Assembly (NCBI RefSeq): GCF_002811475.1
Contig: NZ_NPDL01000003.1
Span: forward strand, 186,001 to 250,000
DNA from: Leptospira hartskeerlii
GTDB lineage: Bacteria; Spirochaetota; Leptospiria; Leptospirales; Leptospiraceae
Direction of reading: 5' to 3'
Length of the DNA stretch: 64,000 bases
The notes below the pieces were generated by a model, which was given only the letters and a program-made list of their open reading frames with translations, was not told the DNA's origin and made no database searches. Both the position numbers and the translations under genes were made by a program. How positions within the stretch are numbered: position 1 is the stretch's first letter; each line of letters starts with the position of its first letter. Positions 35,960 to 45,583 of this stretch are shown one piece after another.

Positions 35960-37435
35960 TTACTTGCCGCGGAAAACGAGTAAAGCCTTACCGATTCCTA
36001 TCTCATCAAAATCGTACAAGATCCTTGGTCTCAAAATTTTCTTACCGTTCAAGAAGGTTCCGGATTCTGACACCAAATCGTATAGAATGTAGCGGTTACG
36101 GACCTTTCTGATCCTTGCATGATTTTTACTGACAGATTGTTCGTATAAAACTAGATCACAAAGGTCAGAATTTCCAATATTGGTCTCGGCCCTTGCGAGT
36201 GAGTATTGTTTACCGGGATTTCTTCCTTCTTTAAAAACAAGAGTGGCCTTTTCATAGGATTCTCCTTGGTCAAATTCTTTTAAAGCGACTGGAGCTGCCC
36301 TTTCGGTTTCAATTCTATCTTCTTCTGAATAAACCAACTGATACTGGTTTCCGTACATTTTACGGTAAGCATCTTGTTCGAATTCAATCGTATGAAGTCT
36401 TTCTTCCGCGCTTACAGTTCCTTCAGGATAATGCTTTTTTCCTTTTTTCAGAACTACGATTAGAGCCACCAAAGTAAGAACTAATAAGAATGTAAAACTT
36501 GGAAGAAAGATAGAAGGATGTAATAAGAATACTGCAAGCCTGGTCCGAAAAGGAAGATCATACGAAAAGCTAAGTCTTCTGGAATTTTTGGTTTCCAGTT
36601 CTACTTCTAAATTACCACTTCCTTGGAATTGCCATTCATCTTGGAAAGGAGACTCGTATATTAAAGACCAAGGTTCTTTTCTGAAATAATCCAGGTCCCC
36701 GAAAACTTGGGTCCTGAAATCAGGACTATTCAAAGAGTAGAATGTTCCACCATATCTTTTGGCCAAAAACTTTCCTCCATTGGAAGGAAAAGATAAAACT
36801 TGGATGGGAATATTCGGGGTGTATTCTCCATTCTGAGCTTCGTTAGAAGGGATCAAGTCCTGATCGTAAAATAGAGTAAGAATATAATCAGTCTCTTTCA
36901 AACGAGGAGAGATCTTTTGAAAAACATAATCCAGATTCGCGGAAGTATTTCTGTTGGACTTCCCACCAGGAACCTTGGCTTCTTTTAACGCATCCGATTT
37001 GCTCAGATCGTCTTTGGAAAAAAATACATCATCCGTAAAAAATACAAAGCTAAACCTGTCTGCTGAATCTGCTCTTTCTACAATCGTTTTTAAGATCTCC
37101 GTAGCTTGGACATTATGATCAAATGAATTCGTCATCTGAGTGATCAGATAAATATGAACGGGCCTTGTACCTTCCGGTCTATGGATCTTAAGAGGTCCTA
37201 CTCTCCTGGAACGATTTTCTTTTTGTTCCGAGACTGTGAGTATTTCCTGGTCCAAAGATATTCCCTTACCAGCCCTAAGCTTCAGCTCTACTTTAGGGTA
37301 TCTGGAAATATCATATTCTTCTAAATGGATACTTTCTGCCCCGACAAACGTAGGATATACGCAAGTCGCTAGGATCAGAAAGTGAACGAAGAAAGAACGG
37401 ATCATAAGGTTTTGCAATTTAAGCGGGATTTTCAT
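35960..37435 (-). CDS. membrane protein with VWA-like and FHA domains
   Basis: 491-residue protein with a signal peptide (1-30), an extracytoplasmic part (about 35-320) that resembles a von Willebrand A-like module (HIYLITQMTNSFDHN then RFSFVFFTDDVFF), one transmembrane helix (about 330-352), and a cytoplasmic tail ending in an FHA domain (about 400-490: IGNSDLCDLVL, SVSKNHARIR, SGTFLNG). The FHA domain should bind phosphothreonine peptides, so the protein could relay outside state to an inside kinase pathway. Its start overlaps the upstream ABC ATPase gene by 17 bases. Confidence 0.75.
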   Translation of the reverse strand: MKIPLKLQNLMIRSFFVHFLILATCVYPTFVGAESIHLEEYDISRYPKVELKLRAGKGISLDQEILTVSEQKENRSRRVGPLKIHRPEGTRPVHIYLITQMTNSFDHNVQATEILKTIVERADSADRFSFVFFTDDVFFSKDDLSKSDALKEAKVPGGKSNRNTSANLDYVFQKISPRLKETDYILTLFYDQDLIPSNEAQNGEYTPNIPIQVLSFPSNGGKFLAKRYGGTFYSLNSPDFRTQVFGDLDYFRKEPWSLIYESPFQDEWQFQGSGNLEVELETKNSRRLSFSYDLPFRTRLAVFLLHPSIFLPSFTFLLVLTLVALIVVLKKGKKHYPEGTVSAEERLHTIEFEQDAYRKMYGNQYQLVYSEEDRIETERAAPVALKEFDQGESYEKATLVFKEGRNPGKQYSLARAETNIGNSDLCDLVLYEQSVSKNHARIRKVRNRYILYDLVSESGTFLNGKKILRPRILYDFDEIGIGKALLVFRGK

Positions 37436-38207
37436 CCAAAGTAAACAGTTTTCTGGAATACTCCAACTGTGGCTCCCAAGACCCGTTTCGGCTTTTCAGG
37501 GTCTCCAGTTTTTCTCCACTTCTCATTACAGTAATAGTATCGGCTAGCTCCCTGGCAGAACTAAGATCATGGCTGATAAATAGAAGCCCGGCTCCCAGAT
37601 CTTTCACCCTGGATTTCAAAAGTTCCAAAATCGCTTTTCCTGTAATTGGGTCTAAAGCGGACGTAGGCTCATCAGCCAGAATAAGCTCTGCTCCCGAATA
37701 CACCGAAAGTAGTACTAAAATTCTTTGTCTTTCTCCGCCTGAAAGTTGATGCGGCCTCGCTTTCCAGGCTGCACCCGGATCAGAAAGTCCGAATTCTTTT
37801 AATAAACGGATGCAAGTTTCCTCATTTGCAAACTCAGGTTGGATAAGAGAAAAATATTCCAGGACCTGAGATCCAATACTTAAAAAAGGATGAAGTCCAA
37901 TCGCTGCTGTTTGTGGGATCAAACTGATCCGCTTTCCCCGCCAATTTTCCCAAGGAGAAAAATCCCCGCTTTGTATATTTTCGGAAAAGATTTGGAATTT
38001 TTTCCAAGTTACGGAAGCTTCTTCATTTAGAAGTCCTAGAACTGTGCTTGCAAAAGTTGATTTTCCACTTCCGGATTCTCCGACGAGTGCATGTACTTCT
38101 TTTTTAGAAATTTGGAAATCGAAGTTTTTAAGAATATGAGAAGACCCGATTTTAACATTCAGGCCTTGTATAGAAAGAATTGTTTCGCTTAGACGATCCC
38201 TCTCCAA
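37419..38207 (-). CDS. ABC transporter ATP-binding protein (oligopeptide/nickel type), orphan
   Basis: 262-residue ATPase with Walker A GESGSGKST, Q-loop LIPQTAAIGLHPFLSIG, signature LSGGERQR, Walker B LILADEPTSALDP and SHDLSSA. The PQ..LNP-like region and SALDP place it near DppD/OppD/NikD. No permease or binding-protein gene lies beside it, so it must use partners elsewhere or have a non-transport role. It is 3 bases after gmhA and overlaps the FHA gene, as part of a long operon. Confidence 0.88.
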   Translation of the reverse strand: MERDRLSETILSIQGLNVKIGSSHILKNFDFQISKKEVHALVGESGSGKSTFASTVLGLLNEEASVTWKKFQIFSENIQSGDFSPWENWRGKRISLIPQTAAIGLHPFLSIGSQVLEYFSLIQPEFANEETCIRLLKEFGLSDPGAAWKARPHQLSGGERQRILVLLSVYSGAELILADEPTSALDPITGKAILELLKSRVKDLGAGLLFISHDLSSARELADTITVMRSGEKLETLKSRNGSWEPQLEYSRKLFTLDENPA

Positions 38208-38210
38208 GTT

Positions 38211-38804
38211 TTATCCTAACTGAAATAGCTTATATTCCACAATGGAACAAAGAATATGACCGATCAGAATATGTGACTCTTGGATACGCGCTGTTTCTTT
38301 TCTAGGAATGATCAGATCCAAATCAGCCATACCTTTCATCTTTCCACCGTCTCCGCCTAAAAATGAGATCGTTTTCATCCCGATCTTTTTTGCCGATTCC
38401 ATAGCTGCGATCACATTTTTGGAATTCCCACTGGTAGAAAGTCCAACGAGCAGATCTCCAGGTTTTCCGAATGCTTCTACCTGGCGAGAAAATACAAACT
38501 CGTATCCGTAATCATTAGAACAAGCGGTAAGAACAGCAGAGTCAGAATTCAATGCTAATGCGGGAAGTGCCCTTCTTTCATTTCCAGATTTGTAACGAAC
38601 AACAAGTTCTGCTGCGATATGAGATGCATCACAAGAAGAACCACCATTACCGCAAAAAAGGATCATATTCCCTTTTTCTAATACTTCTGAAGCAAGCTTC
38701 CCCGCTTCTTCGATCTGAGGAAGAAGTGTATCCAATACCGCTTTTTTGGTCTCGATAGAGTCTTGAATCTGTTTGGATGCGATTTCTTTTAAGTTCATTC
38801 TCAT
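38211..38804 (-). CDS. gmhA: sedoheptulose-7-phosphate isomerase
   Basis: 197-residue SIS-domain protein of the GmhA type: [41 protein letters not shown] and [14 protein letters not shown] match the heptose isomerase active site. It converts sedoheptulose 7-phosphate to D-glycero-manno-heptose 7-phosphate for LPS core heptose. A DiaA-like function is an alternative within the family, but the neighbouring glycosyltransferase and O-antigen-ligase-like genes favour LPS. It overlaps the upstream gene by 4 bases. Confidence 0.9.
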   Translation of the reverse strand: MRMNLKEIASKQIQDSIETKKAVLDTLLPQIEEAGKLASEVLEKGNMILFCGNGGSSCDASHIAAELVVRYKSGNERRALPALALNSDSAVLTACSNDYGYEFVFSRQVEAFGKPGDLLVGLSTSGNSKNVIAAMESAKKIGMKTISFLGGDGGKMKGMADLDLIIPRKETARIQESHILIGHILCSIVEYKLFQLG

Positions 38805-39580
38805 TTATCCTTTTTAGACCGAATTTTAGAGAGCACCGACTCAAAATCCTTTTTGGCGGAATCAAATTCATACAACGTCAAATTTTCGGAATGTGGAGAA
38901 TTCCGATTCCCGCTTACGTTTAAAAAATACAGCTCTTTAGAAACGATCTGTTTCACCCTTTCGGAAGAATTTGCCTGAAAGACATCTTCAAATTCTTTTC
39001 CTAAAAACACCAATAATACTGCGATAGTGCTCGGCCTGAGATTGATCAATATCTGTTGTTTCCAAATCGGTTCCCAATTCAAGACCTCTTTCCAAGAATC
39101 AGCAGAACGTTTTAGATCCGGCGCTTCCTGTAGAACAGCCCAAGATTCTTCGTCCCAATTCGGGGCGTTAATTCCGGATAAGATACTTTTTAGACTCTTA
39201 TGGTCTCCGCTCAAAAGTCGGTTTAGATCCGCTTCTCCTAAAAAAATCACCCCGCTGATCTTATCACCTTGTTCCGTTAGATAGTTTCCGGTAGAAACAA
39301 CCAAAGAATATTCTCTGCCAGATTTTTCCTTACCTTCTAAACGAAATAGATTTCGATTGTTTTTAGTAAGCTTTAAGGATGGACTTTCGAAAATAATACC
39401 GGAAGGCTTTTTACGGGTTACAAAAAAGCGGTCTGCTTTTTCTCTTAGATCTTTTAATTCCCAGGTATAACCTCTGCTATCTCTAACTACTTCTTTTTCA
39501 GATCCTGCAGAGACCTTCTTTTTCTTTCTCCAGAAAAAGAGTTTATTCCAAAAACTTGATTTTTGTTTGCCCTTCGCCAT
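38801..39580 (-). CDS. hypothetical protein with basic N-terminus
   Basis: 259-residue protein with a Lys/Arg-rich, Trp/Phe-containing N-terminus (residues 1-25) and no clear signal or membrane helix; the rest is mixed alpha/beta. I recognise no domain. It lies between the family 2 glycosyltransferase (one base after it) and gmhA (4-base overlap), so it is co-transcribed with LPS genes; an LPS-related role is contextual only. Confidence 0.6.
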   Translation of the reverse strand: MAKGKQKSSFWNKLFFWRKKKKVSAGSEKEVVRDSRGYTWELKDLREKADRFFVTRKKPSGIIFESPSLKLTKNNRNLFRLEGKEKSGREYSLVVSTGNYLTEQGDKISGVIFLGEADLNRLLSGDHKSLKSILSGINAPNWDEESWAVLQEAPDLKRSADSWKEVLNWEPIWKQQILINLRPSTIAVLLVFLGKEFEDVFQANSSERVKQIVSKELYFLNVSGNRNSPHSENLTLYEFDSAKKDFESVLSKIRSKKDK

Positions 39581-39581
39581 C

Positions 39582-40481
39582 TTATTTTCCGTAATCTTTT
39601 CGGAGATTAGAAGGGCGTTCTATCAATTTTTTCCCCAATTCGTAGACCTTTGCTTCTTTTAGAAAAGTGGAATATGCGGAAGAGATCGCGATCGTAAATC
39701 CTGGGAATCCGTCCAAGAATCCGAGTTTGAAAAAGTAAATCTCTACAAATTTTCCGAATGGTTTGATGATCGTTCGAGCCAGGGAAAAGTTTTTATTCTT
39801 CTTCCAGCGGGTCCAGGAAACTATTGAGGAGAACTTATTGATCGTATCTACCTGTTGCGAGAGATCCGCAAAACTATAATGGAGTATATCCCCTTTTATC
39901 TTTTTGCCCTTCCCCTCTACTACTAAATAGTCATGAGGATTTTCCCCGGTCCATTTAGACTTGGATTTTCGGATGATGCGATATTTAGTTTGAGGATACC
40001 AACCTGAGAAGCGGATAAACCTTCCCATATGAAATGTAAGCCTGGAAACTTTTAATCCGTTCAAGGAAGGATCTTCCGGGCTTTCTAAAAATGCTCTAAG
40101 AGACTCTCGAAGTTCTTCACTTAGGCGTTCGTCCGCATCCAAAGAAAGGATCCATTCATTCTTACAGAGAGAGATCGCGTCATTCTTCTGTTCTACATGT
40201 CCCTTAAAATTCTGAGAGGAAAAACGAACCTCAGGAAAGGACTCACTGATCTCTTTGGTTTTGTCGGTGCTATTTGAATCTAAAACGATGATCTCGTCTG
40301 CGATATCTCTGCAAGATTTGATACAGTCACCGATATTCGCTTCTTCATTATAAGTAATGATCGCAACTGAGAGTTTTTTTAGAAATCTTTCCCGGACCTC
40401 GTTTCTGCTCAAGGGTGCCTTGGCTTTAGATTTCTTTTTTTTAGAGGAAGAAGTTTCCTTGGTTTTAACGGATTCTGCCAT
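39582..40481 (-). CDS. family 2 glycosyltransferase (WaaE/KdtX-like)
   Basis: 299-residue GT-A glycosyltransferase: a basic Lys/Ser/Ala tail (1-30), then LSVAIITYNEEANIGDCI, DEIIVLDSNSTDKTKEI, the metal-binding DADERLSEELRESL and GRFIRFSGWYPQTKYRIIRK. This arrangement is that of WaaE/KdtX-type LPS core glucosyltransferases. It heads a minus-strand run that includes gmhA. A 12-base palindrome ATATTCGAATAT directly abuts the start codon (40482-40493). Confidence 0.88.
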   Translation of the reverse strand: MAESVKTKETSSSKKKKSKAKAPLSRNEVRERFLKKLSVAIITYNEEANIGDCIKSCRDIADEIIVLDSNSTDKTKEISESFPEVRFSSQNFKGHVEQKNDAISLCKNEWILSLDADERLSEELRESLRAFLESPEDPSLNGLKVSRLTFHMGRFIRFSGWYPQTKYRIIRKSKSKWTGENPHDYLVVEGKGKKIKGDILHYSFADLSQQVDTINKFSSIVSWTRWKKNKNFSLARTIIKPFGKFVEIYFFKLGFLDGFPGFTIAISSAYSTFLKEAKVYELGKKLIERPSNLRKDYGK

Positions 40482-40493
40482 ATATTCGAATAT
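40482..40493. promoter_or_regulatory. 12-base palindrome abutting a start codon
   Basis: ATATTCGAATAT lies immediately upstream of the glycosyltransferase ATG, in the 109-base divergent region with the O-antigen-ligase-like gene. It could be an operator or occlude translation as a small hairpin; it may be chance in A/T-rich DNA. Confidence 0.2.
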
Positions 40494-40590
40494 CGCAAAG
40501 AAGCGAATGAATTCCTAAAATAGTAGGATTTCCTTCTTTGTCAGCGGTTTTTTCTGGAAATCTGAGAGGAAAAGGAAAGTCTGGGGACCG

Positions 40591-42561
40591 GTGAAACCTA
40601 GTTCCTTTTCTCAAATTTCGGAGACCTCTGGAAAGATCTCCTTTTATTCTTTATTATTATTTCTAGTAGCATTTCCACTTTCCTTTTCCGCATCACAGAT
40701 CTTGGCAGGCCTTAGCATTTTCTGTTTTATATTCTCTTCTAAAGAGAATTTCCAACGGATAAAAACGTATCTTTTGCCTTGGGGGTTTATCTTAGGAGCC
40801 TATTCTCTTGTATTCATTTCGTCTCTCGTACACTTCGAAGAATATTCTAATTTCTGGAAAACATTTACAAGACAATCGGAAGCAGGAGATTTTTGGCTTT
40901 CGATCTTATTTCCGATTGCGGCAGTACATTCTTCGGATGAAAAAAATAGAAAGCTGATCTATAAATATCTATGGATCTCTTTTTTACTCGTTTTGATCTC
41001 TGGGATCGCTTCCGTTTTCAGCGAGTATCGGCTCGGAAAATGGATCTCAAACGGATTTACTCCAGCTCCTGGAGATAGAAGGCAGCATCCTGCCGGACCA
41101 CTTTTCGGTTTGGAGACTTATCTTCCGATCGGGCTAATGAATACTCATTTGACCTATGGAGGATTAATTTCTTTTTATATTCCGGGAGTTGCACTTCTTC
41201 TTTTACAAAAAATAAAGGAGAAGGATCTAAAACGCACGATTGGATTCGGAATTCTCTTTTTGTTATCACTTTGGGTATTTCTACTCAACCAAAGTAAGTC
41301 TGCATGGCTCGGAATTTTCGCGGTCACTGTTTATTTTATCCTAAGCAAGTGGAAAGATTTCTCAGGTAAATTTCCAAGGGTCACATTTGCGCGAATTTCG
41401 ATTGTAATCGCATTATTAATAATACTCGGGGGAACAGTTCGTTTTTTTTACCAGAAGAACTGGTTATTACAAAGGACCATTGCCCAACTCACTGAGATCC
41501 AAACCCCTGAAAACCAAAGATATTGGATCTATAAGCTCAGTCTTCCTTTGCTCTCAGAAAATCCAATCTTGGGTACAGGCGGAGGAAGGTTCAAGGAAAC
41601 CAGTTCAGAAGTTTCTAAATCATTTATAGAGAAGAATGAACAACTATGGTACGAATTATACATCACTCCTAATAAACATGCTCATAATGATATATTAGAA
41701 TTTGCGATCGTAGGTGGCTGGCTTTCCGGGATTTTATGGCTTGGATTCTTCTATCTTTTATTTAGAAAGATTGCGGGTTCCCGTTTAGAAGAAGGAAATT
41801 TTCCTCTGATCGGTATTGGTTTTATCTGGGTAGCAGGATTTTTCCAATGTTATCTTTTGGATGATGAGGTTGCACTTCCCTTCTTTGCTTTGGCGGGACT
41901 TTTATGGGGAAGAGAGAAGGAAAATTCTTCAAAATTTTCTGCCGCTTCTACTATCTTCTTAAGCTTCACTTTTATATTAAATACCTCCTTTTGGATTTGG
42001 AGACTTTCAATCCCTGCAGAACTTGCTTATGGAAGACAGGTTTTTGCCTCTTCTTCTACTCTTGCTAAAAAGATAGAAAGACGTATCCTTCCTTTTAGGG
42101 ATCAAACAGAAGAAAGAGAAAAAAGAATTTCAGAAAACATTTCAGTTTCTAGCTCGGAAGGAAATTCAGAATTTTTCCTCGAAGGTTGTCTCACTCATAG
42201 ATATCCAAATCCCGCAAAGCTCCGAGAAAAAGATTATTCTTTTGGTATTTATATTTCTCCGGACTGGGCAAACCCGCCGCGTAAGATTAGCGTTACTGTA
42301 TTTTCGGAAGAATCTTTTGATGAGGACAAACTCTATTGGTCTCATCGAAAATATGATCTGGGGAGGAAGGAGTTAGATCTGAAACCTGGTTGGAATTCAT
42401 TCATTTGGAAAGAAACCATGGGACTTTCTAAAATTACGATCTTTCCAGATATCGTATTTTTTAGGAGTTTTAAGATCCGTTTTGGAGGTTCAAGTCCGGA
42501 GAAGCAGATGGATCTACCTGTCCTAGACTTGGGAGATCTCTGCGATTTTAGATTAGAGTAA
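40591..42561 (+). CDS. O-antigen ligase/polymerase-like membrane protein
   Basis: 656-residue protein. Residues about 15-450 are polytopic with the Wzy_C/WaaL-type region: LLNQSKSAWLGIFAV, ENPILGTGGGRF and KHAHNDILEFAIVGGWLSGILWL, which holds the conserved His-Asn. Residues about 470-656 are a soluble, probably beta-rich extension not usual for WaaL. Such enzymes join O-antigen to lipid A-core or polymerise it. The start is GTG at 40591; no better start is seen. Divergent from the glycosyltransferase gene; two tRNA genes follow on the opposite strand. Confidence 0.85.
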   Translation: MKPSSFSQISETSGKISFYSLLLFLVAFPLSFSASQILAGLSIFCFIFSSKENFQRIKTYLLPWGFILGAYSLVFISSLVHFEEYSNFWKTFTRQSEAGDFWLSILFPIAAVHSSDEKNRKLIYKYLWISFLLVLISGIASVFSEYRLGKWISNGFTPAPGDRRQHPAGPLFGLETYLPIGLMNTHLTYGGLISFYIPGVALLLLQKIKEKDLKRTIGFGILFLLSLWVFLLNQSKSAWLGIFAVTVYFILSKWKDFSGKFPRVTFARISIVIALLIILGGTVRFFYQKNWLLQRTIAQLTEIQTPENQRYWIYKLSLPLLSENPILGTGGGRFKETSSEVSKSFIEKNEQLWYELYITPNKHAHNDILEFAIVGGWLSGILWLGFFYLLFRKIAGSRLEEGNFPLIGIGFIWVAGFFQCYLLDDEVALPFFALAGLLWGREKENSSKFSAASTIFLSFTFILNTSFWIWRLSIPAELAYGRQVFASSSTLAKKIERRILPFRDQTEEREKRISENISVSSSEGNSEFFLEGCLTHRYPNPAKLREKDYSFGIYISPDWANPPRKISVTVFSEESFDEDKLYWSHRKYDLGRKELDLKPGWNSFIWKETMGLSKITIFPDIVFFRSFKIRFGGSSPEKQMDLPVLDLGDLCDFRLE

Positions 42562-42564
42562 AGT

Positions 42565-42651
<87 letters not shown>

Positions 42652-42669
42652 GTTTTTAGAGACTCTGCC

Positions 42670-42741
<72 letters not shown>

Positions 42742-42799
42742 ATATGAGGTATGATTTTGTGTGTGGGCAAGGTGTCAATAGAAAAGTGGAGGAAAGACT

Positions 42800-43249
42800 T
42801 TGAGGATCTATTTCTATCGAATCGACTCGAATGCTCGGCTTTTCCACGAGGACTCTGAGTTGACGGACAAAAAATTTTTAGACTTTTTTTTCACTCATCT
42901 AGAAAAAAACCGAACAGGCAAATATCCTGAATGCGCCTATGTTTCTCCCTGCGGAAAAGAAATGAATTATGTGCAAACGGAACATTATCCGGTTTTATTT
43001 AAGCATCGAATCGAAGATAAGCTCTACTACGGAGGAGAAAAAGGGATCTTATTCCAACCGGAGAATTTGAAATTCGATCCTTTTGGAAATCTACTCCACC
43101 CTTTTCAAAAAGAGATCTGGGGAAGAGTTTCCACAGAAATCCTATTAGATCCGGAACTAGAATGGAGAGAAAATCCTGAAAATTGGGATCTGATTTGGGG
43201 CGGGAAAAAATTCCTAATCCCTAAATTTGATCCAGGACTATCAGATTAG
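42800..43249 (+). CDS. DUF4505-like protein
   Basis: 149-residue soluble protein: IYFYRIDSNARLFHEDSEL, KKFLDFFFTHLEKN, FPxxSPCGKEMNYVQ-like segment, and ILFQPENLKFDPFGNLLHP. This resembles the DUF4505 family, which includes the human mitochondrial protein C8orf82; function unknown to me. The start is a TTG with a strong GGAGG at about 42788-42792, 7 bases upstream, which decides it. It is convergent with guaA. Confidence 0.75.
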   Translation: MRIYFYRIDSNARLFHEDSELTDKKFLDFFFTHLEKNRTGKYPECAYVSPCGKEMNYVQTEHYPVLFKHRIEDKLYYGGEKGILFQPENLKFDPFGNLLHPFQKEIWGRVSTEILLDPELEWRENPENWDLIWGGKKFLIPKFDPGLSD

Positions 43250-43268
43250 GCCCAGGCTCGATTGGGAT

Positions 43269-45080
43269 TTATTCCCACTCTATTGTGCCAGGTGGTTTGT
43301 TTGTAAGATCGAAAAATAAATACTCAATTTGAGGAATTTTCAGAACTTCTGAAACCAATTCATCCAAAACATCCTTTTCCAATCGAAAGAAACTCGCAGT
43401 CATTGCTTCTTGAGAATCTACAGGCCTAAGAACGATACTTCTTTTTCCGGACTCGGAACCTAAGGGAAGAAGGACCACAGGCATCTGCCAGATTTGATCG
43501 TAGATCTTTCTTTTTTGTAGTACCTTCTCAACCGCTGCGTCTGCTTCTCTCAAAATGTCCGAATCTTTTTTATCCAAGTCGATTGCCTGGAATTTGAAGT
43601 TTGCTTTTGAGAAGTCCTCGGACTTACCTAAAAATAGAACGACTCGATTGACCGAAGAAATTTGGTTTGTGATCGCAGTGGAAATTTTATCCAATTCATC
43701 CCAGGTTTTATCTCCTGAAATCGCAGCACAATGCGCGTAAGATCTCTGGTCCCCTTTTACGCCAACAGAAGCCACAGGAAGAAGTTTTGCTTGAAAAGAA
43801 GGGTCCGCACCGACAAATTCATTTAACTTTCTCTGAACAGATTCTTCAAAAGGTTTTTCTTGGGCAATCATTCGGACTACAAGTCCTGGCCCAGGGAAAG
43901 GATGTCTTCCAGTCCATTCTTTTGGAAGTCCTAGGTAATTTCCGAGTTCTCTAACCTCGTCTTTGTAGAGATCCTTAATAGGCTCTACAACTTTACCTTC
44001 TTCCATTAATTTTTGGATAGCTTCTACTCTGTTATGATGGGTCTTGATCGTATGAGAATGTTTTGTTCCACCACTTTCTATGGTGTCCGGATAAATTGTT
44101 CCTTGTCCGAGCAACCATTCGTCTGCATTCAATCCTAAACTTTTAGCGCAGTCCGCTTGCGCTTGTAAGAATAAATTACCTACAATTTTACGTTTTTCTT
44201 CCGGATCTTTTTTTCCTTTTAAAGCAGAGTAAAAAAGTTCAGAAGAATCATGAACATGCAACTGGATCCCTTGCGGAGAAAGTTTTTCTTGTAGATCTGC
44301 GACCTCATTCTTTCTCATAAATCCAGTATCGATCAGAACTCCCTTAACTCTGTCCTTTCCTAAGGCTCTAGAAAGAAGAAGGTACGAAACTGTGGAATCC
44401 ACTCCTCCCGAGACGAGTAGGAAAATCTTTTTGTCGGCTGGAACGATTGAATGTAATTCTTCTTCTTTTAGATCTAAAAATTGTTTTAAATCCCAGGTGC
44501 CTTCTGCTCCCGAAATTTTTACGAAGTTTTCTAGAAGAACAGAACCCTTTTCTGTATGAGTTACTTCAGGATGGAGTTGTATCCCGAACCATTTTTGGGT
44601 CGGATTTTCAACCACTGCGTATTCACAGTCTTGGCTGGAAGCAGTGCGGGTAAAACCGGATGGCAAACGAGTCACCTCGTCCCCATGGCTCATCCATACA
44701 ACTTCTCCGCCTGCAAAGCCTTTGAGTAATTGTGTTTTAGGAGTATCAATAAAATCTAAAGCGGCTCTTCCGTATTCTGCAATGCCCGCTTTTTTAACTT
44801 CTCCACCGAGAAGTTTCATCATAAGTTGGTGGCCGTAGCAGATCCCTAAAACTGGAATTCCTAGTTTTAGGACCTCGACTGGTAAAGAAGGAGAATCCGG
44901 CTCGTATACACTTTCCGGTCCTCCGGAAAGAATGATGCCTGAAAGTTTAGAATATGTTTCGATAGGTTCGTCGTTACCTAAAATTTCGGAATAAGCTCCC
45001 AAACGACGAATTCTGGACGCGATCAAATGGGCGTACTGCCCTCCAAAATCCACGATCCCAATTACATTTTGGTGCTTCAT
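43269..45080 (-). CDS. guaA: GMP synthase (glutamine-hydrolysing), extended type
   Basis: 603-residue bifunctional enzyme that aminates XMP. The glutamine amidotransferase domain has Cys81 in GICYGHQ and QLHPEVTHTEKG; the PP-loop ATPase has VSGGVDSTVSYLL; then GQGTIYPDTIESGG, HPFPGPGLVVRM and the C-terminal KPPGTIEWE. It is about 80 residues longer than E. coli GuaA. The extra length lies in the dimerisation domain, and stretches such as THHNRVEAIQKL, GKVVEPIKDLYKDEVRELG, VGVKGDQRSYAH and QMPVVLLPL parallel human GMPS, so it belongs to the extended, eukaryote-like type. Confidence 0.95.
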   Translation of the reverse strand: MKHQNVIGIVDFGGQYAHLIASRIRRLGAYSEILGNDEPIETYSKLSGIILSGGPESVYEPDSPSLPVEVLKLGIPVLGICYGHQLMMKLLGGEVKKAGIAEYGRAALDFIDTPKTQLLKGFAGGEVVWMSHGDEVTRLPSGFTRTASSQDCEYAVVENPTQKWFGIQLHPEVTHTEKGSVLLENFVKISGAEGTWDLKQFLDLKEEELHSIVPADKKIFLLVSGGVDSTVSYLLLSRALGKDRVKGVLIDTGFMRKNEVADLQEKLSPQGIQLHVHDSSELFYSALKGKKDPEEKRKIVGNLFLQAQADCAKSLGLNADEWLLGQGTIYPDTIESGGTKHSHTIKTHHNRVEAIQKLMEEGKVVEPIKDLYKDEVRELGNYLGLPKEWTGRHPFPGPGLVVRMIAQEKPFEESVQRKLNEFVGADPSFQAKLLPVASVGVKGDQRSYAHCAAISGDKTWDELDKISTAITNQISSVNRVVLFLGKSEDFSKANFKFQAIDLDKKDSDILREADAAVEKVLQKRKIYDQIWQMPVVLLPLGSESGKRSIVLRPVDSQEAMTASFFRLEKDVLDELVSEVLKIPQIEYLFFDLTNKPPGTIEWE

Positions 45081-45169
45081 TCCAAGGTATCCTTAACGTT
45101 TCCTTTATGTGAGTTGTAAAAAGATTCCCAGAGACAAAGTCCGGAAAACTCTGGTTTAAAGAGGGAATC

Positions 45170-45583
45170 ATGAGCCAACAACAAGAGTCGATCGGAATTT
45201 CCGCTTATGAGGGAAGACAGGACCATATCCCCAGTCTGAAACTTCCCGAGATAGAATCTTTCGCCAATGTGTACGAAGGTAAGGATTACACAATCGATTT
45301 TACCATTCCAGAATTCACAGCGGTTTGTCCTAAAACAGGACTGCCTGATTTCGGAATAATCGAGATCAGCTATATACCAAAGGCAAAATGTATAGAGTTA
45401 AAGTCCCTGAAAGAATACATTCTCGCCTTTAGAAACCTGGGAATTTTTCATGAGAATGTGGTAAACCGTATCCTAGAAGATTTGATCCAGTCCGTGGACC
45501 CAAAATATATCCGAGTCAAGGGTGATTATAACCTAAGAGGCGGGATCAAAACAATAGTCACAAGAGAGTACACAAGCAAATGA
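45170..45583 (+). CDS. queF: preQ1 synthase (7-cyano-7-deazaguanine reductase), type I
   Basis: 137-residue unimodular QueF of the YkvM type, reducing preQ0 to preQ1 with NADPH in queuosine biosynthesis. Cys53 in FTAVCPKTGLPDFG forms the thioimide, Asp60 is the proton donor, and ELKSLKEYILAFRN (from about residue 76) is the QueF motif. The stop overlaps the SemiSWEET start by 4 bases. No queC, queD or queE is in the window. Confidence 0.95.
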   Translation: MSQQQESIGISAYEGRQDHIPSLKLPEIESFANVYEGKDYTIDFTIPEFTAVCPKTGLPDFGIIEISYIPKAKCIELKSLKEYILAFRNLGIFHENVVNRILEDLIQSVDPKYIRVKGDYNLRGGIKTIVTREYTSK

